14,802 nt of DNA from Discostella pseudostelligera (GCA_036940085.1 JALLBK010000828.1:1-14802); one strand, 5' to 3'. Counted from the stretch's first letter, positions 1-8,057 are shown. The notes: generated by a model not told the origin, from the letters alone. Translations and numbers: made by a program.

Positions 1-91
1 AGAGATAGTCATAAACCATTTCACTCCATCGCCTACCGTCAAAGACAATCAACAATATCGCTACGGACGAGGAGCGCTCACACTTCTTCGG

Positions 92-183
92 GTAAAAAGT
101 AAGGCACGTGTTCAGTGCTGGAGTTCATCAGCCTTCGTTTTGTCGTAAAAAGTAAGGCACGTGTTCAGTGCTGGAGTTCATCA
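92..183. repeat. 39-bp direct repeat, period 53 bp
   Basis: The 39 bases at 92-130 are repeated exactly at 145-183, giving a 53-bp period. The duplication straddles the stop codon of the pseudouridine synthase gene. Because 53 is not a multiple of three, the second copy is read in a different frame, and the TGA that ends the 280-residue frame is created at the junction. In the distal copy the same reading gives HVPYFL followed by PEEV and a stop. A real recent duplication and an assembly error at a contig edge are both possible. Confidence 0.9.
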
Positions 184-970
184 TTGGACCTTGTTCGACG
201 CGTAACTGTACCGTTCTGCGTGTATCACGCATTTCTCCACGTTGGATCACGCATAACCATTCAAAATTATGTTCCACGCCACTGAGGAGCTTGACGGCAT
301 CGACCATTGCTGAAAAATCCAAGTATTGTTTCACATGCCATGTATATCTGTTCCATGCAAATGGCGACGATGGCGTTATTCTCTTACCCCCGACATTGGT
401 ATTGCCATCTGTAGCGCAAATGTAGTACACATATCTCTTCCACTGTGCGGAATATCTCGCATCAAATTCCGAGGGGACTGGTACAACCGATTGAGCAGCA
501 ATTGATCCAAATCTCGTTTGTGGCATGATAACTTCAGTGTCGACAACTCCAACATCGCAATCAAACTCTTTTAAGACAGCATGTAAGAATGATGCTGCCC
601 TCTCTTGATCTGACATCTCCGAATCCGCTATTCTTTCTTCTTCTCCCATCATTTTTTTGTTGTTATTCCTCTGCCTCTGCCTCTGAGCCAATTGTTGAAC
701 TTCCTCCATTGTAAAATCCACCGTCGCCACTGCCCCCGTGGCATGCACACCACTATCCGTTCGTCCCCATGCCATAACTCCGACATGCCGTCTCATCAAA
801 CCACGTAGCTTGTATTCTAATTGATCTTGGATGGTATTGCGATGGGGTTGACTTTGAAAACCCTTGTAGGTAGTTCCGTCGAAGGCTAATTTTATGGCAA
901 ATCGAGTATGGTTCGGAAGGGCGGCTCGATCGGCGGGTGGGATGGCATTGCGCTGTCGTTGGTTTGGCAT
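128..970 (-). CDS. tRNA pseudouridine synthase, TruA/PUS family (3' end truncated)
   Basis: The protein would convert a uridine to pseudouridine in tRNA (TruA/PUS1/PUS3 superfamily). The frame opens at an ATG (968-970) and encodes 280 residues. Residues 24-40 match the N-terminal strand of the family (FAIKLAFDGTTYKGFQ). The catalytic motif GRTDSGVHATGA lies at about 69-80, with D72 the expected nucleophile. Residues near 168-190 hold the conserved R-Y-x-Y segment (FDARYSAQWKRYVYYI). A linker at about 95-120 is Gln/Asn/Lys-rich and looks like a lineage insertion. The protein stops soon after an arginine-rich strand (RDTRRTVQLRV) and before the G-x-x-F-L-x-x-M-V-R segment that normally follows, so the C-terminal part is missing, displaced by the duplication at 92-183, or in an exon to the left of position 80. 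The family call is secure; which subfamily and which tRNA position is not. Confidence 0.85.
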   Translation of the reverse strand: MPNQRQRNAIPPADRAALPNHTRFAIKLAFDGTTYKGFQSQPHRNTIQDQLEYKLRGLMRRHVGVMAWGRTDSGVHATGAVATVDFTMEEVQQLAQRQRQRNNNKKMMGEEERIADSEMSDQERAASFLHAVLKEFDCDVGVVDTEVIMPQTRFGSIAAQSVVPVPSEFDARYSAQWKRYVYYICATDGNTNVGGKRITPSSPFAWNRYTWHVKQYLDFSAMVDAVKLLSGVEHNFEWLCVIQRGEMRDTRRTVQLRVEQGPMMNSSTEHVPYFLRQNEG

Positions 971-1868
971 GATGATTAGGTAGGACTTTAGACACTATCT
1001 AACTCTTGATCTATCTCGAACGTGGGATATCGCCGTCACCATCTCCCATCATTGATTTTCTGGCATCATCATTATCATCATCTATCATCATCATCGATCA
1101 GCATCCAGCATCCGCTGCAGATCCGCTGCTCGCCATGGTCCACTTTTTGATATCTACTCCTACTTAACAGTGGATTATTTGTGCCGTTGTTTCCGCGCGA
1201 CACATCGGCTTTCGCTTCCCGCCGATACACATCCACGTGGAAGAATTGTGCGGCCAGACGAGCGACAGCCTGACGAGTTGAAGATGGTTCGCGCCAAAAC
1301 CGGAAAGATGGCGCGCCAAAAACAGAAAAGGCGGGAAGAGCCCGCCGATACCGCTCCGATTCGACGATCATTACCACCTTCATTTCCACTTTCAATTCAA
1401 AGCAATAGTTCTGCCGCCCATCGGTGTCATTGCATAGCTGTTCATTGGTCAATCGATAGTAAAACACGGGTAAGTTGCCATGTTTATTTCCGCAGCTATC
1501 ACTATCACTATCATCGTTATCGTCCTTCAGTCGTCCGCTGCCTTTGATTCGGCGTCGGCATCGGCGGCTGTCAGCGGTGGCGGTATTGCATTGCTACGAC
1601 GACAACGAACACACATACTGTCTCGTTTTGCTGTGCTGTTTCAAGGGTCGTGCATCAGTGTCCTTCTATCCATACCCGGACATCGAATGATGCTTGTTTA
1701 TCAGTGTAAAAGCTTTAGCTCTGTCGGGATCATTCGACTGACGGGGTAGCGGTAGAAATATTTGAAATATTGTTTCGCCATCTTCCTGTCATTCACTTCA
1801 CTGATAAATATCATCTTGGCTACTCACACAACAGATTTTCGTTTCCACTAAACCAAACCAGAATAACC
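971..1868. other. Intergenic region between divergent genes
   Basis: I see no convincing gene here. Open frames exist on both strands, but they lack family motifs or ATG starts and are built from simple-sequence DNA. Around 1063-1100 there is a TCA/TCATCA-rich simple repeat. A cluster of E2F-like sites lies at 1216-1337. A good splice-donor-like GGTAAGT occurs near 1469-1475, and an ACAACAG acceptor-like site lies around 1827-1833, so a 5'-UTR intron of the downstream LRR gene is conceivable but unproven. Confidence 0.6.
1216..1337. promoter_or_regulatory. Cluster of E2F-like binding sites
   Basis: Four matches or near matches to the E2F/DP consensus TTTSSCGC, counting both strands, fall within about 120 bp: TTCCCGCC at 1216-1223, GCGCCAAAA at 1291-1299, GGCGCGCCAAAAA at 1310-1322, and GGCGGGAA at 1330-1337. 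The third is a textbook E2F sequence. The cluster lies about 250-370 bp upstream of the pseudouridine synthase ATG and 530-650 bp upstream of the LRR gene ATG. Which gene it serves is unclear. Binding is inferred from motif only. Confidence 0.45.
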
Positions 1869-3153
1869 ATGGAAGACAGTACTTCTGATTTACTAGAGCT
1901 TTTAGCAAACAAGGAGTGTCATTGCAAGCGTGTTGGATATCAGATGCAGTGTACAGTGCAGTTATCTGTGGGGAATTAGTGCTGAAAGGCTATTGAAGTT
2001 TGAACGCAACGACCCCGGTGTTGTCGGACTTATACTCGATGGCACCGGCTGGGTTGAAGGATCAGGTCGCGTCTTTGGCGACAACAAAAGTTTGAATAGA
2101 ATTCAAATTTATGATGCGAAAAAGGACAAAAGCTGGCTTGTTGATCTGTGCCAAGGGTTGTCACGAAATCGAACCCTCGAAAGCCTATCGATTGAGTCAA
2201 GTAGCTGGTGCAAATCGGATCTGGATATTTTCGGCATTCTTTCTCCCTTCCTTGAGCATAACTCCTGCCTCCGAAGCATTGATGTTTCACATGATAATTT
2301 CGGTGCTTTGGCTGTATGCCTGTCGAGGTGTAAGATGGGTCATTTGGAGTTCATCAGCGTATCTTCTCGTGGTGGTACAGAGGCGGAAGCAGCAACATTC
2401 TTTGACTCCTTGAATGAACAACCCAAGTTGACCGATCTTGCGTTCCGCATGTTTCGCAGTCATTCTCGTATTGGTGTCGATTGCATCACGATCCTCAAGA
2501 ATGCCTTGAACCGTCATAACACTTTGCTTCTACTCGTTTTACGCATTGAATTATCAGAAGCAGGCTGGGAAATCTTCTTGTCGGTTCTATCCCACCCTCA
2601 ATGTTCAATACAAACTCTTGAGATTGAAGCGAGACGTTTCAATGTCATCCACTTGGCGAGAGCATTAGCGGCTAACAATTCTCTGAGGCATTTATGCATC
2701 ACTTGCGACAGATCACCTGAGGTCACCATCGAGTGTTGGGATATTTTGTCTCGTGCACTTTGTGATGTGTCAAGCATCGAAAGGACTTGGTCCTCGAATC
2801 ATATGCTTCACAAGTTGGTTGTGAGTGAAGTAATTTCTGCGAATCATGAACTCTTTGATGACAAACCCATTCCGAGTGTTACTTCTTCGCTGTTGGAAAT
2901 GAACAAAAATGAGAACAAGGCGGAAGTCGCCCGTCAAAAGATTCTAACGTATCATTTCTCTGAGGAAGGCAAGAAGGCTATCCATGTTTTTGCTCATATG
3001 CCAGTGACGACCATTCCCGTTGCCATTGCATGGATCGGCAGAGACCGTATTGAATTCACACTGATGTATGATGTTGTTCGAGCTGTCCCGGCACTGTTTG
3101 AAAGGCTTGCGGGCAGTGGCCAAAACGAGGAAGATGTGAACATGCAGTACTGA
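1869..3153 (+). CDS. Leucine-rich-repeat protein of a diatom-expanded family, with a frameshift near 1960-1970
   Basis: The start is the ATG at 1869-1871 (context aaccATGG). The first frame runs MEDSTSDLLELLANKECHCK and ends at TAG 1977-1979. The rest of the protein continues in the next frame from about 1965 (WGISAERLLKFERNDP) to the TGA at 3151-3153. One extra base in ttatctgtgg would explain the switch. The body has repeated L-x-x-L-x-I patterns of ribonuclease-inhibitor type, for example NKSLNRIQIYD, NRTLESLSIES, NSCLRSIDVSHDNFG and NNSLRHLCIT. The C-terminal block (ARQKILTYHF ... IAWIGRD ... VVRAVPALFERL) resembles, from memory, the shared tail of a large LRR family in Thalassiosira-type diatoms. 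No signal peptide, membrane segment or catalytic motif is visible, so the function is unknown, probably protein binding. It may be a functional gene with a base error or a young pseudogene. Confidence 0.75.
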
Positions 3154-3418
3154 TCTCTCATTGTTTGTAATCTTGGAGCGGATCATTGAATTTGGGCATA
3201 ATTGCCGGGTGGGGTTGGACCCCATCTATCATGTCGAACCCATGAGTCATAGATAATTCACAGTAGTCCTCATTTTTTCGGATTGTTCAAGTAGTTTAGC
3301 TTAATTGACTTTCACCCTTCCAATTTATCAGGCGTGGAGGCATTCATCCACACCATCATTCAAAGAAAATGATGTAAGTACATGGACTAGACTTGACACG
3401 AGGCCCCATATTTATTTC
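3154..3418. other. Convergent 3' regions of the LRR and methyltransferase genes
   Basis: This 265-bp gap holds the 3' UTRs of two convergent genes. Its notable content is the SECIS-like hairpin on the minus strand (3327-3359). On the plus strand there is a minor 5-bp hairpin, GGGGT-TGG-ACCCC, around 3211-3223. I see no further gene. Confidence 0.6.
3313..3369 (-). promoter_or_regulatory. Candidate SECIS element (selenocysteine insertion hairpin)
   Basis: Read on the minus strand, the core spans 3359 to 3327. AATGA opens at 3360-3356, then T, then GGTGTGGA, the apical loop TGAATGCC, then TCCACGCC, then TGAT (3330-3327). GGTGTGGA and TCCACGCC form 8 consecutive pairs (one G-U). The flanking bases give the non-Watson-Crick quartet U.U, G.A, A.G, U.U of a kink-turn SECIS core. 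The conserved AA lies in the apical loop 11 nt after ATGA, in the usual 10-13 range. A weaker outer helix, pyrimidine-rich 3362-3369 against purine-rich 3313-3320, is separated by an asymmetric internal loop. The hairpin starts 60 nt after the TAG stop of the extended methyltransferase frame and about 240 nt after its in-frame TGA, spacing suitable for Sec insertion. The helix is at the short end for this class. Confidence 0.8.
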
Positions 3419-4825
3419 CTAACAGTCGTTCATCTTCCGTGCGGTTATCTCCGCACTCACGACATAGTCCTCGGCACCGGAGCCTGGCAACCATTGACTA
3501 ATTATCTCTCGACTCTCCTCCTTCCGATTCACACGAATACAACCAAAGCCGGCATTTTCTAAATATTGTTCAAGGGACGTCGTTTCCGGCGCCCCGGCAA
3601 CTCAGCATGCCAACGCCTCTGCTGTTTGCAAATGACTGGGGATTGTGGGCGTTTCACGTTCGGGACGCAGTACCACATCAGAGATTGCAATGCGTCCACC
3701 AGGTTTGAGTATTCGGCATATCTCTCGATAGACTTGTGCCTTGTCAGGGCTAAGATTGATGACGCAATTACTAACGACACAGTCAGCGGTATTGTCGGGG
3801 ATGGGTAGATGTTCAATCTCTCCCAAACGAAATTGGACATTGTTGTGGTACGGCATCTTCCCTTCCTCTCCATCTTTACTTCTCAACCGCTCCGAAGCAT
3901 TCATTCGAGCCTTGTATATCATCTCAGGTGTCATATCGACACCAATCACACTTCCACTGCTCCCCACCAAATCCGATGCTAAAAAACAATCTACCCCAGC
4001 ACCACATCCCAGATCCACTACCGCTTCTCCATGTTGAATATTCGCAAAGGATATGGGATTGCCGCAACCTAGACCAAGATTTCCAATAATTTGACCTTCT
4101 TCGGTTGGGGAAGTAGTGTAGCCCATAAGTTGTGAGTTGACACTGGTGCAGCAGCCTCCTCCACCTCCACTTGAAATAACACTACGCTCCCCGCCACCCC
4201 CAGTAACTCCTCCTTGGCTAGATGATAAGTTCAAGACCGTGTTGGCATAGCTCTGCTGTACTAGACGCAATATCTCATTTGGATCAGTCGGAGCATGAAT
4301 ATTCTTGGATCCATCAGGGCAGCATATTGCTGTAACAGCACTATTTCCACCAGCGCAGCAGGTGGCACCACCACCACCACCACCACCAATCTTGGCTTCT
4401 TGTACTACAAACTTTAGTGCATGTCTGATAGATAAAATAATTGAAGAGTTGGATGATGATGCTTCGTAGTTGTGCACCAGCTTGCCATTGTTGTAGATCT
4501 GATACCACGGAATTTCCTTCATTCCCAAATCTATCGCCAGATCTTCAAGGTCGTCGGACTTGGTTGTTTCAATTACATATATTGATGGACTTGTTGTATT
4601 GTTGCTGCCTCCGCTGCTGCTGGTGTTGGTGATGTCATGATGCGAATCGTTAAAGACTTCGTCGACGGCGGCAAGTATATTCTTCAACACTAATTGAGAC
4701 TTGGGCGACGATGTAATGGCAACAATTATTGATAGCGGAGAATTGGCAAGCAGTTCATGGATGGAGGAGAGAGTTGCATGGTTGCTGTCGATGAAGTGAA
4801 GGCGGTTGTCGTTGGTCGAGGGCAT
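3419..4825 (-). CDS. Arsenite methyltransferase (ArsM/AS3MT family), probable selenoprotein with N-terminal thioredoxin-like domain
   Basis: It would transfer methyl groups from S-adenosylmethionine to trivalent arsenic. The start is the ATG at 4823-4825. Residues about 30-140 look like a thioredoxin fold (IIVAITSS, then [13 protein letters not shown]) without CxxC. A Gly/Cys-rich linker follows, with CC pairs at 156-157, 168-169 and 225-226. The methyltransferase part has [10 protein letters not shown] (248-257), SAM motif [11 protein letters not shown] (271-280), GVDMTPEMI (295-303), [10 protein letters not shown] (332-341), [11 protein letters not shown] (352-362) and [12 protein letters not shown] (373-384). 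After C407 comes TGA (3602-3604), then 60 codons in the same frame (VAGAPETT ... [12 protein letters not shown] ... [14 protein letters not shown]) to TAG 3419-3421. These are the normal family C-terminus, so TGA stands at position 408 where relatives have the Cys before V-(A/S)-G-A. With the SECIS-like hairpin downstream, I read it as selenocysteine. Total length is 468 residues. C354 and U408 would correspond to the two As(III)-binding cysteines (Cys174 and Cys224 of the Cyanidioschyzon enzyme). The alternative is a nonsense mutation or base error. Confidence 0.88.
4366..4389. repeat. (ACC)n simple repeat inside the methyltransferase gene
   Basis: About eight CAC/ACC triplets encode the poly-glycine linker (residues about 147-153) between the thioredoxin-like and methyltransferase domains. 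Length variation here would keep the frame. Confidence 0.8.
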
Positions 4826-4927
4826 GATGTTGATGTTTTACTAGGAGGTGGATTTGGCCATGATGGCTTCGCTTTTTTATGGAGTGGCAAGTGGCAAAGA
4901 TGGAAGATGAGAGCACAGACGAGTGGA

Positions 4928-4947
4928 GTTCGCGAGAGTTCGCGAGA
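4928..4947. repeat. Tandem 10-mer GTTCGCGAGA x2
   Basis: GTTCGCGAGA occurs twice head to tail, each copy holding the palindrome TCGCGA. It lies about 100-120 bp upstream of the methyltransferase ATG, within the divergent promoter region, so a paired transcription-factor site is possible. No known factor is assigned. Confidence 0.5.
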
Positions 4948-4960
4948 GGCCATTCTTCAT

Positions 4961-5055
4961 AAAGATACTTAACACATTATAAAATTAAATTTGAAATTGA
5001 AAAAGATACTTAACCGACTTTGAAGTTAAATTTTGGAATTAAAAAGATACTTAAC
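4961..5055. repeat. 41-bp tandem repeat, about 2.3 copies, in the divergent promoter
   Basis: AAAGATACTTAAC begins at 4961, 5002 and 5043, an exact 41-bp period. Units one and two also share an AT-rich remainder (TTAAATTT, GAAATT/GGAATT). The third copy fades after about 13 bases. The repeat sits between the divergent methyltransferase (ATG 4825) and metallopeptidase (ATG 5138) genes, so it lies in the 5' region of both. It could hold repeated factor-binding sites or be a neutral minisatellite. Confidence 0.8.
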
Positions 5056-5137
5056 AATATCATAGAGTTGGATGGACCCAACAACAATAATCCAGCCGCT
5101 CTGAGTACTACGTTCATGGATCAAGCATTATCGAATA

Positions 5138-7444
5138 ATGCAGTCCACATCGACTTTGCCAACGAGCCTTGCTATTCGAGGAGGAGAAGCTGGCGGTGGC
5201 GGGGGAGGGAGTATTCTTTCCAGTAGTAGTATTGCTGCTCGGTCATTTATCTTTGAAAAGCCTCCAACCTCCGTCCGTCCATCGGCAGCGCCGTCATCGA
5301 GGCCTTCAACTAACCATCGTCATCGTCGTCCCACCTGGATGAATTTTGCAGCCAACAACAACTACCGCCACTCTTCTGCACCTAATCCTACTCAAATGTC
5401 ATCATCGCAAATGAATAATGCAACAAATACAACATCCACACTTTCAACAACAAATGCAACAAGTCACCAGCCAGCTACAACAACAAACGAATTGGCACCC
5501 ACATTCGTTTCTCCTCACGAAGCATCATTGGCATATCAATGTGGATTACTTAAATCCTTAGATTCATCTACTATATCCTCGAAATATGGCGATTGTCATT
5601 CTAAAATGAGATTGGCAATTCGGTATCTGGCAACAACTACTACCACTCGCAAACAAACAATACAAAAGAATGATGATGATGCCGTTGACGACGACGACGA
5701 CGACGAAGATGATTTATTCTTGTGCTTTATTGACGAACATGGCACGCCATTTCATTTTCGTAGAATCCGAGCTAGGACCGCGGAAGATGCTACCTCGACT
5801 GCAACTACCACCGACCGACATGGTAATGATGATGCACAACATAATGTCACTACCCCCATCACCGCACCATCCTCATCTGCTGCAACTCCGTTGGTGGATG
5901 AATGGGATCATATTGAAAGGACCTATCCAGGACATGCATTTGTCTTTTGCAGGAAAGTTAACAATGTTAATATTGATGTTGAGAATTATGACGGTGGAGG
6001 GGATGGTACATTGCTCAAGCCTGATGCAACCAATGGAGGAAGAGGACATGACACATCCACTGTTGTTATACATTGCGACGGGATGACATACTTCATGCGC
6101 AAAAGAAGGAAGGGCAAGAAGCGTCGTGATTGCAACAATGATGGACGAAACGCGGATTGCTATCTTGTCGTCGGGGGATTTCGTCCTGGACCAACTCCTA
6201 AACCAATGAAACTAGAGGATAATGAAGACGAACTTCATAGTGATGATGTTGAGGAGGAGGACGAGGAGGAGGAAGACGACGACGACTATCTGTATGTGCA
6301 GCTCGTGACGATAACCCGATTATCGGCTAGAATCAATGCGAGTGCAGACGACGTGTTGATGTCAACGGATGATGCAATCACCAAATCTTACCATCGTACC
6401 ATGGCGGCACCAAAACGTGAACGAGACACAGATGCGGATGAAGATGATGACGAAACCCCCACAACATCATGGAAAATTTTGTTTTGCTCATGCTTTCCTG
6501 GAATGGCGAACACCAAGTCTCGTCGTAACCCAGCATTTTTGGTGACATCTGCAAATTCTCTCGTGGATCTTGCCTCCTCCGCATCACCGCAAGTATTGCC
6601 ACTAATGCCCAAATACAGACATCAAATTTCCACACAAAAGGATGCCGAGGACCGAGAATGCCTATTAGATATAAAAGTGTCCCTAACCCGTCTCGATCCA
6701 ACTCCAATCGACACATCCTCCAAACATTACGACACTGTTCTCCTAGGAGGTTGGCCCTGCCGGATCGAGCCAGGTTGTTTCCCTTCCAACATGACCAACC
6801 TCACCACTGGACTAAACGCGCTCCAAAGTCGATTTGAAGCAGATATTCTTGCCGCTTCGGCGTCATTACCACCTCATGCACGCGAATGCCTCAAGAAGAC
6901 TACACCAATTTGGATTAACAAATCTTCATGCTACGGTCCCAGGGCGTCGCCCATTGTCGATCGAGATGGATGTTTCCATCCCGGAACAGATTGGTTAATC
7001 AAAAATGGAATGAATCCTGCCAAATGTGGCGGGGTCGAATGGTACGATGCTCAGCATTATTTATCCGATTGCGATTTATGGGGTCCCGGTGGTTTGATGT
7101 TGCATGAATTAAGCCATGCGTGGCACTCTCTACACATTGAAAATGGATATGACAATGAGGAGATTATCGACGTTTACAATATGGCCATGGAAGAGGGATT
7201 GTACGATTGTGTACGCGTGCATGACTTGCATGAAAGAACTAGAGAATGCAAAGCCTACGCATGTAATAACCCAATGGAATACTTTGCTGAATTGAGTGTG
7301 GCATTTCTGGGAGGAGTGGATACCGATCGAGAACACAATAAATGGTTCCCATTTAATCGAAGGCAGGTGCAGGAGCATGATCCGAGAGCGTTTGCCATGT
7401 TGTGTCGAATGTGGGGAGTTGTTGTGGATGAGGGTGTAAACTAG
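5138..7444 (+). CDS. Putative zinc metallopeptidase (HExxH gluzincin-like) with low-complexity N-terminus
   Basis: A single open frame of 768 residues; the ATG at 5138 is the first after the in-frame TGA at 5102-5104. Roughly the first 510 residues are low complexity: Ser/Thr/Asn-rich stretches, poly-Asp at about 179-191 and an Asp/Glu run at 369-383, with shorter ordered-looking segments between. The C-terminal 250 residues look like a real domain. LMLHELSHAWHSLH gives the HExxH zinc site (H656, E657, H660). NPMEYFAELSVAFLGG follows about 55 residues later, where E714 or E718 could be the third ligand, as in peptidases related to the lethal-factor-like M34 group. The end, WFPFNRRQVQEHDP, resembles conserved tails of uncharacterised fungal and algal HExxH proteins. 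Conserved Cys residues (CLKK, SSCYG, CGG, CDLW, CKAYAC) may form disulfides. No clear signal peptide is seen at the chosen start. Substrate unknown. It is divergent from the methyltransferase gene. Confidence 0.7.
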   Translation: MQSTSTLPTSLAIRGGEAGGGGGGSILSSSSIAARSFIFEKPPTSVRPSAAPSSRPSTNHRHRRPTWMNFAANNNYRHSSAPNPTQMSSSQMNNATNTTSTLSTTNATSHQPATTTNELAPTFVSPHEASLAYQCGLLKSLDSSTISSKYGDCHSKMRLAIRYLATTTTTRKQTIQKNDDDAVDDDDDDEDDLFLCFIDEHGTPFHFRRIRARTAEDATSTATTTDRHGNDDAQHNVTTPITAPSSSAATPLVDEWDHIERTYPGHAFVFCRKVNNVNIDVENYDGGGDGTLLKPDATNGGRGHDTSTVVIHCDGMTYFMRKRRKGKKRRDCNNDGRNADCYLVVGGFRPGPTPKPMKLEDNEDELHSDDVEEEDEEEEDDDDYLYVQLVTITRLSARINASADDVLMSTDDAITKSYHRTMAAPKRERDTDADEDDDETPTTSWKILFCSCFPGMANTKSRRNPAFLVTSANSLVDLASSASPQVLPLMPKYRHQISTQKDAEDRECLLDIKVSLTRLDPTPIDTSSKHYDTVLLGGWPCRIEPGCFPSNMTNLTTGLNALQSRFEADILAASASLPPHARECLKKTTPIWINKSSCYGPRASPIVDRDGCFHPGTDWLIKNGMNPAKCGGVEWYDAQHYLSDCDLWGPGGLMLHELSHAWHSLHIENGYDNEEIIDVYNMAMEEGLYDCVRVHDLHERTRECKAYACNNPMEYFAELSVAFLGGVDTDREHNKWFPFNRRQVQEHDPRAFAMLCRMWGVVVDEGVN

Positions 7445-8057
7445 AGTACCCAGAGTGTTGAGAAGATGGTATGAATCGTTATTCTCGCATGGCGAAGAGG
7501 TTGACGGCAGATCGACACGATGTTGGATCAATCCAAAATCTCAGTGTATTTGATCGCAATTACGAATTGAAATCAAACTTCCCTGCCTCCTTGTCCTCTC
7601 CATCATCTCCTCCTCTTCACATCATCGGCAGCAGCTGTAGAATCACTCATCGCTTGATACGCTTCTAACTTGAGACTCTCCAAATATTTTGATGTAGAAA
7701 TGATATGTTGGATGAAGCGCCATGCTTTCACGGCAATCTACGGCAATTCTTTCATTGGCAATGCATTGACAGTTCGCTGCGGCAGGCGACACGAGCCGGT
7801 AGCAAGGCGCCGATGGATCTTCCCGCTATTTTCGCCTCAATTTCTTCCCGCCATTTCCCCCCCTCACATGCACCTTCGTTTTGGCTTGGACATGGCCATG
7901 TCCGACGGCATTGCTCGTCGTCTCTCATACCACCTACTATTAGATACTATCTCCATCTATCGCCGCTGTGCTGGCCCATCCCCTTCATATCAATAGAATA
8001 GAGTATTTGGTTGGTGTTGAGGAGAGGTTGGATAGAATAGACACAGATAGACACATC
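7445..8057. other. Intergenic region upstream of POLD3
   Basis: This 613-bp gap holds the metallopeptidase 3' UTR and the POLD3 promoter. Open frames here show no recognisable motifs and appear random. The visible features are pyrimidine-rich tracts around 7585-7620 and the E2F-like sites at 7819-7852. Confidence 0.55.
7819..7852. promoter_or_regulatory. Paired E2F-like sites upstream of POLD3
   Basis: CTTCCCGC (7819-7826) and CTTCCCGCC (7844-7852) each match the E2F consensus TTTSSCGC with one mismatch. They lie about 205-240 bp before the POLD3 ATG at 8058. Replication genes are classic E2F targets, which makes the sites plausible although each is short. Confidence 0.45.

Noticed and set aside
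1078..1467. Minus-strand 129-codon frame across the E2F cluster
   Set aside because: It starts with GTG rather than ATG and its translation includes the promoter-like sites; no family features.
1480..1749. Plus-strand 89-codon frame with a hydrophobic start (MFISAAITITIIVIV), signal-peptide-like
   Set aside because: The hydrophobic run comes from a (TCA)n-type simple repeat, and the rest shows no domain or continuation.
3602..4825. Methyltransferase ending at the TGA (407 residues)
   Set aside because: The conserved C-terminus continues in the same frame past the TGA and a SECIS-like hairpin follows.
7968..8057. N-terminal extension of POLD3 from 7968
   Set aside because: The codon at 7968 is GTG, not valid as an ordinary eukaryotic start. 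The ATG at 8058 has good context and begins just before the conserved domain.
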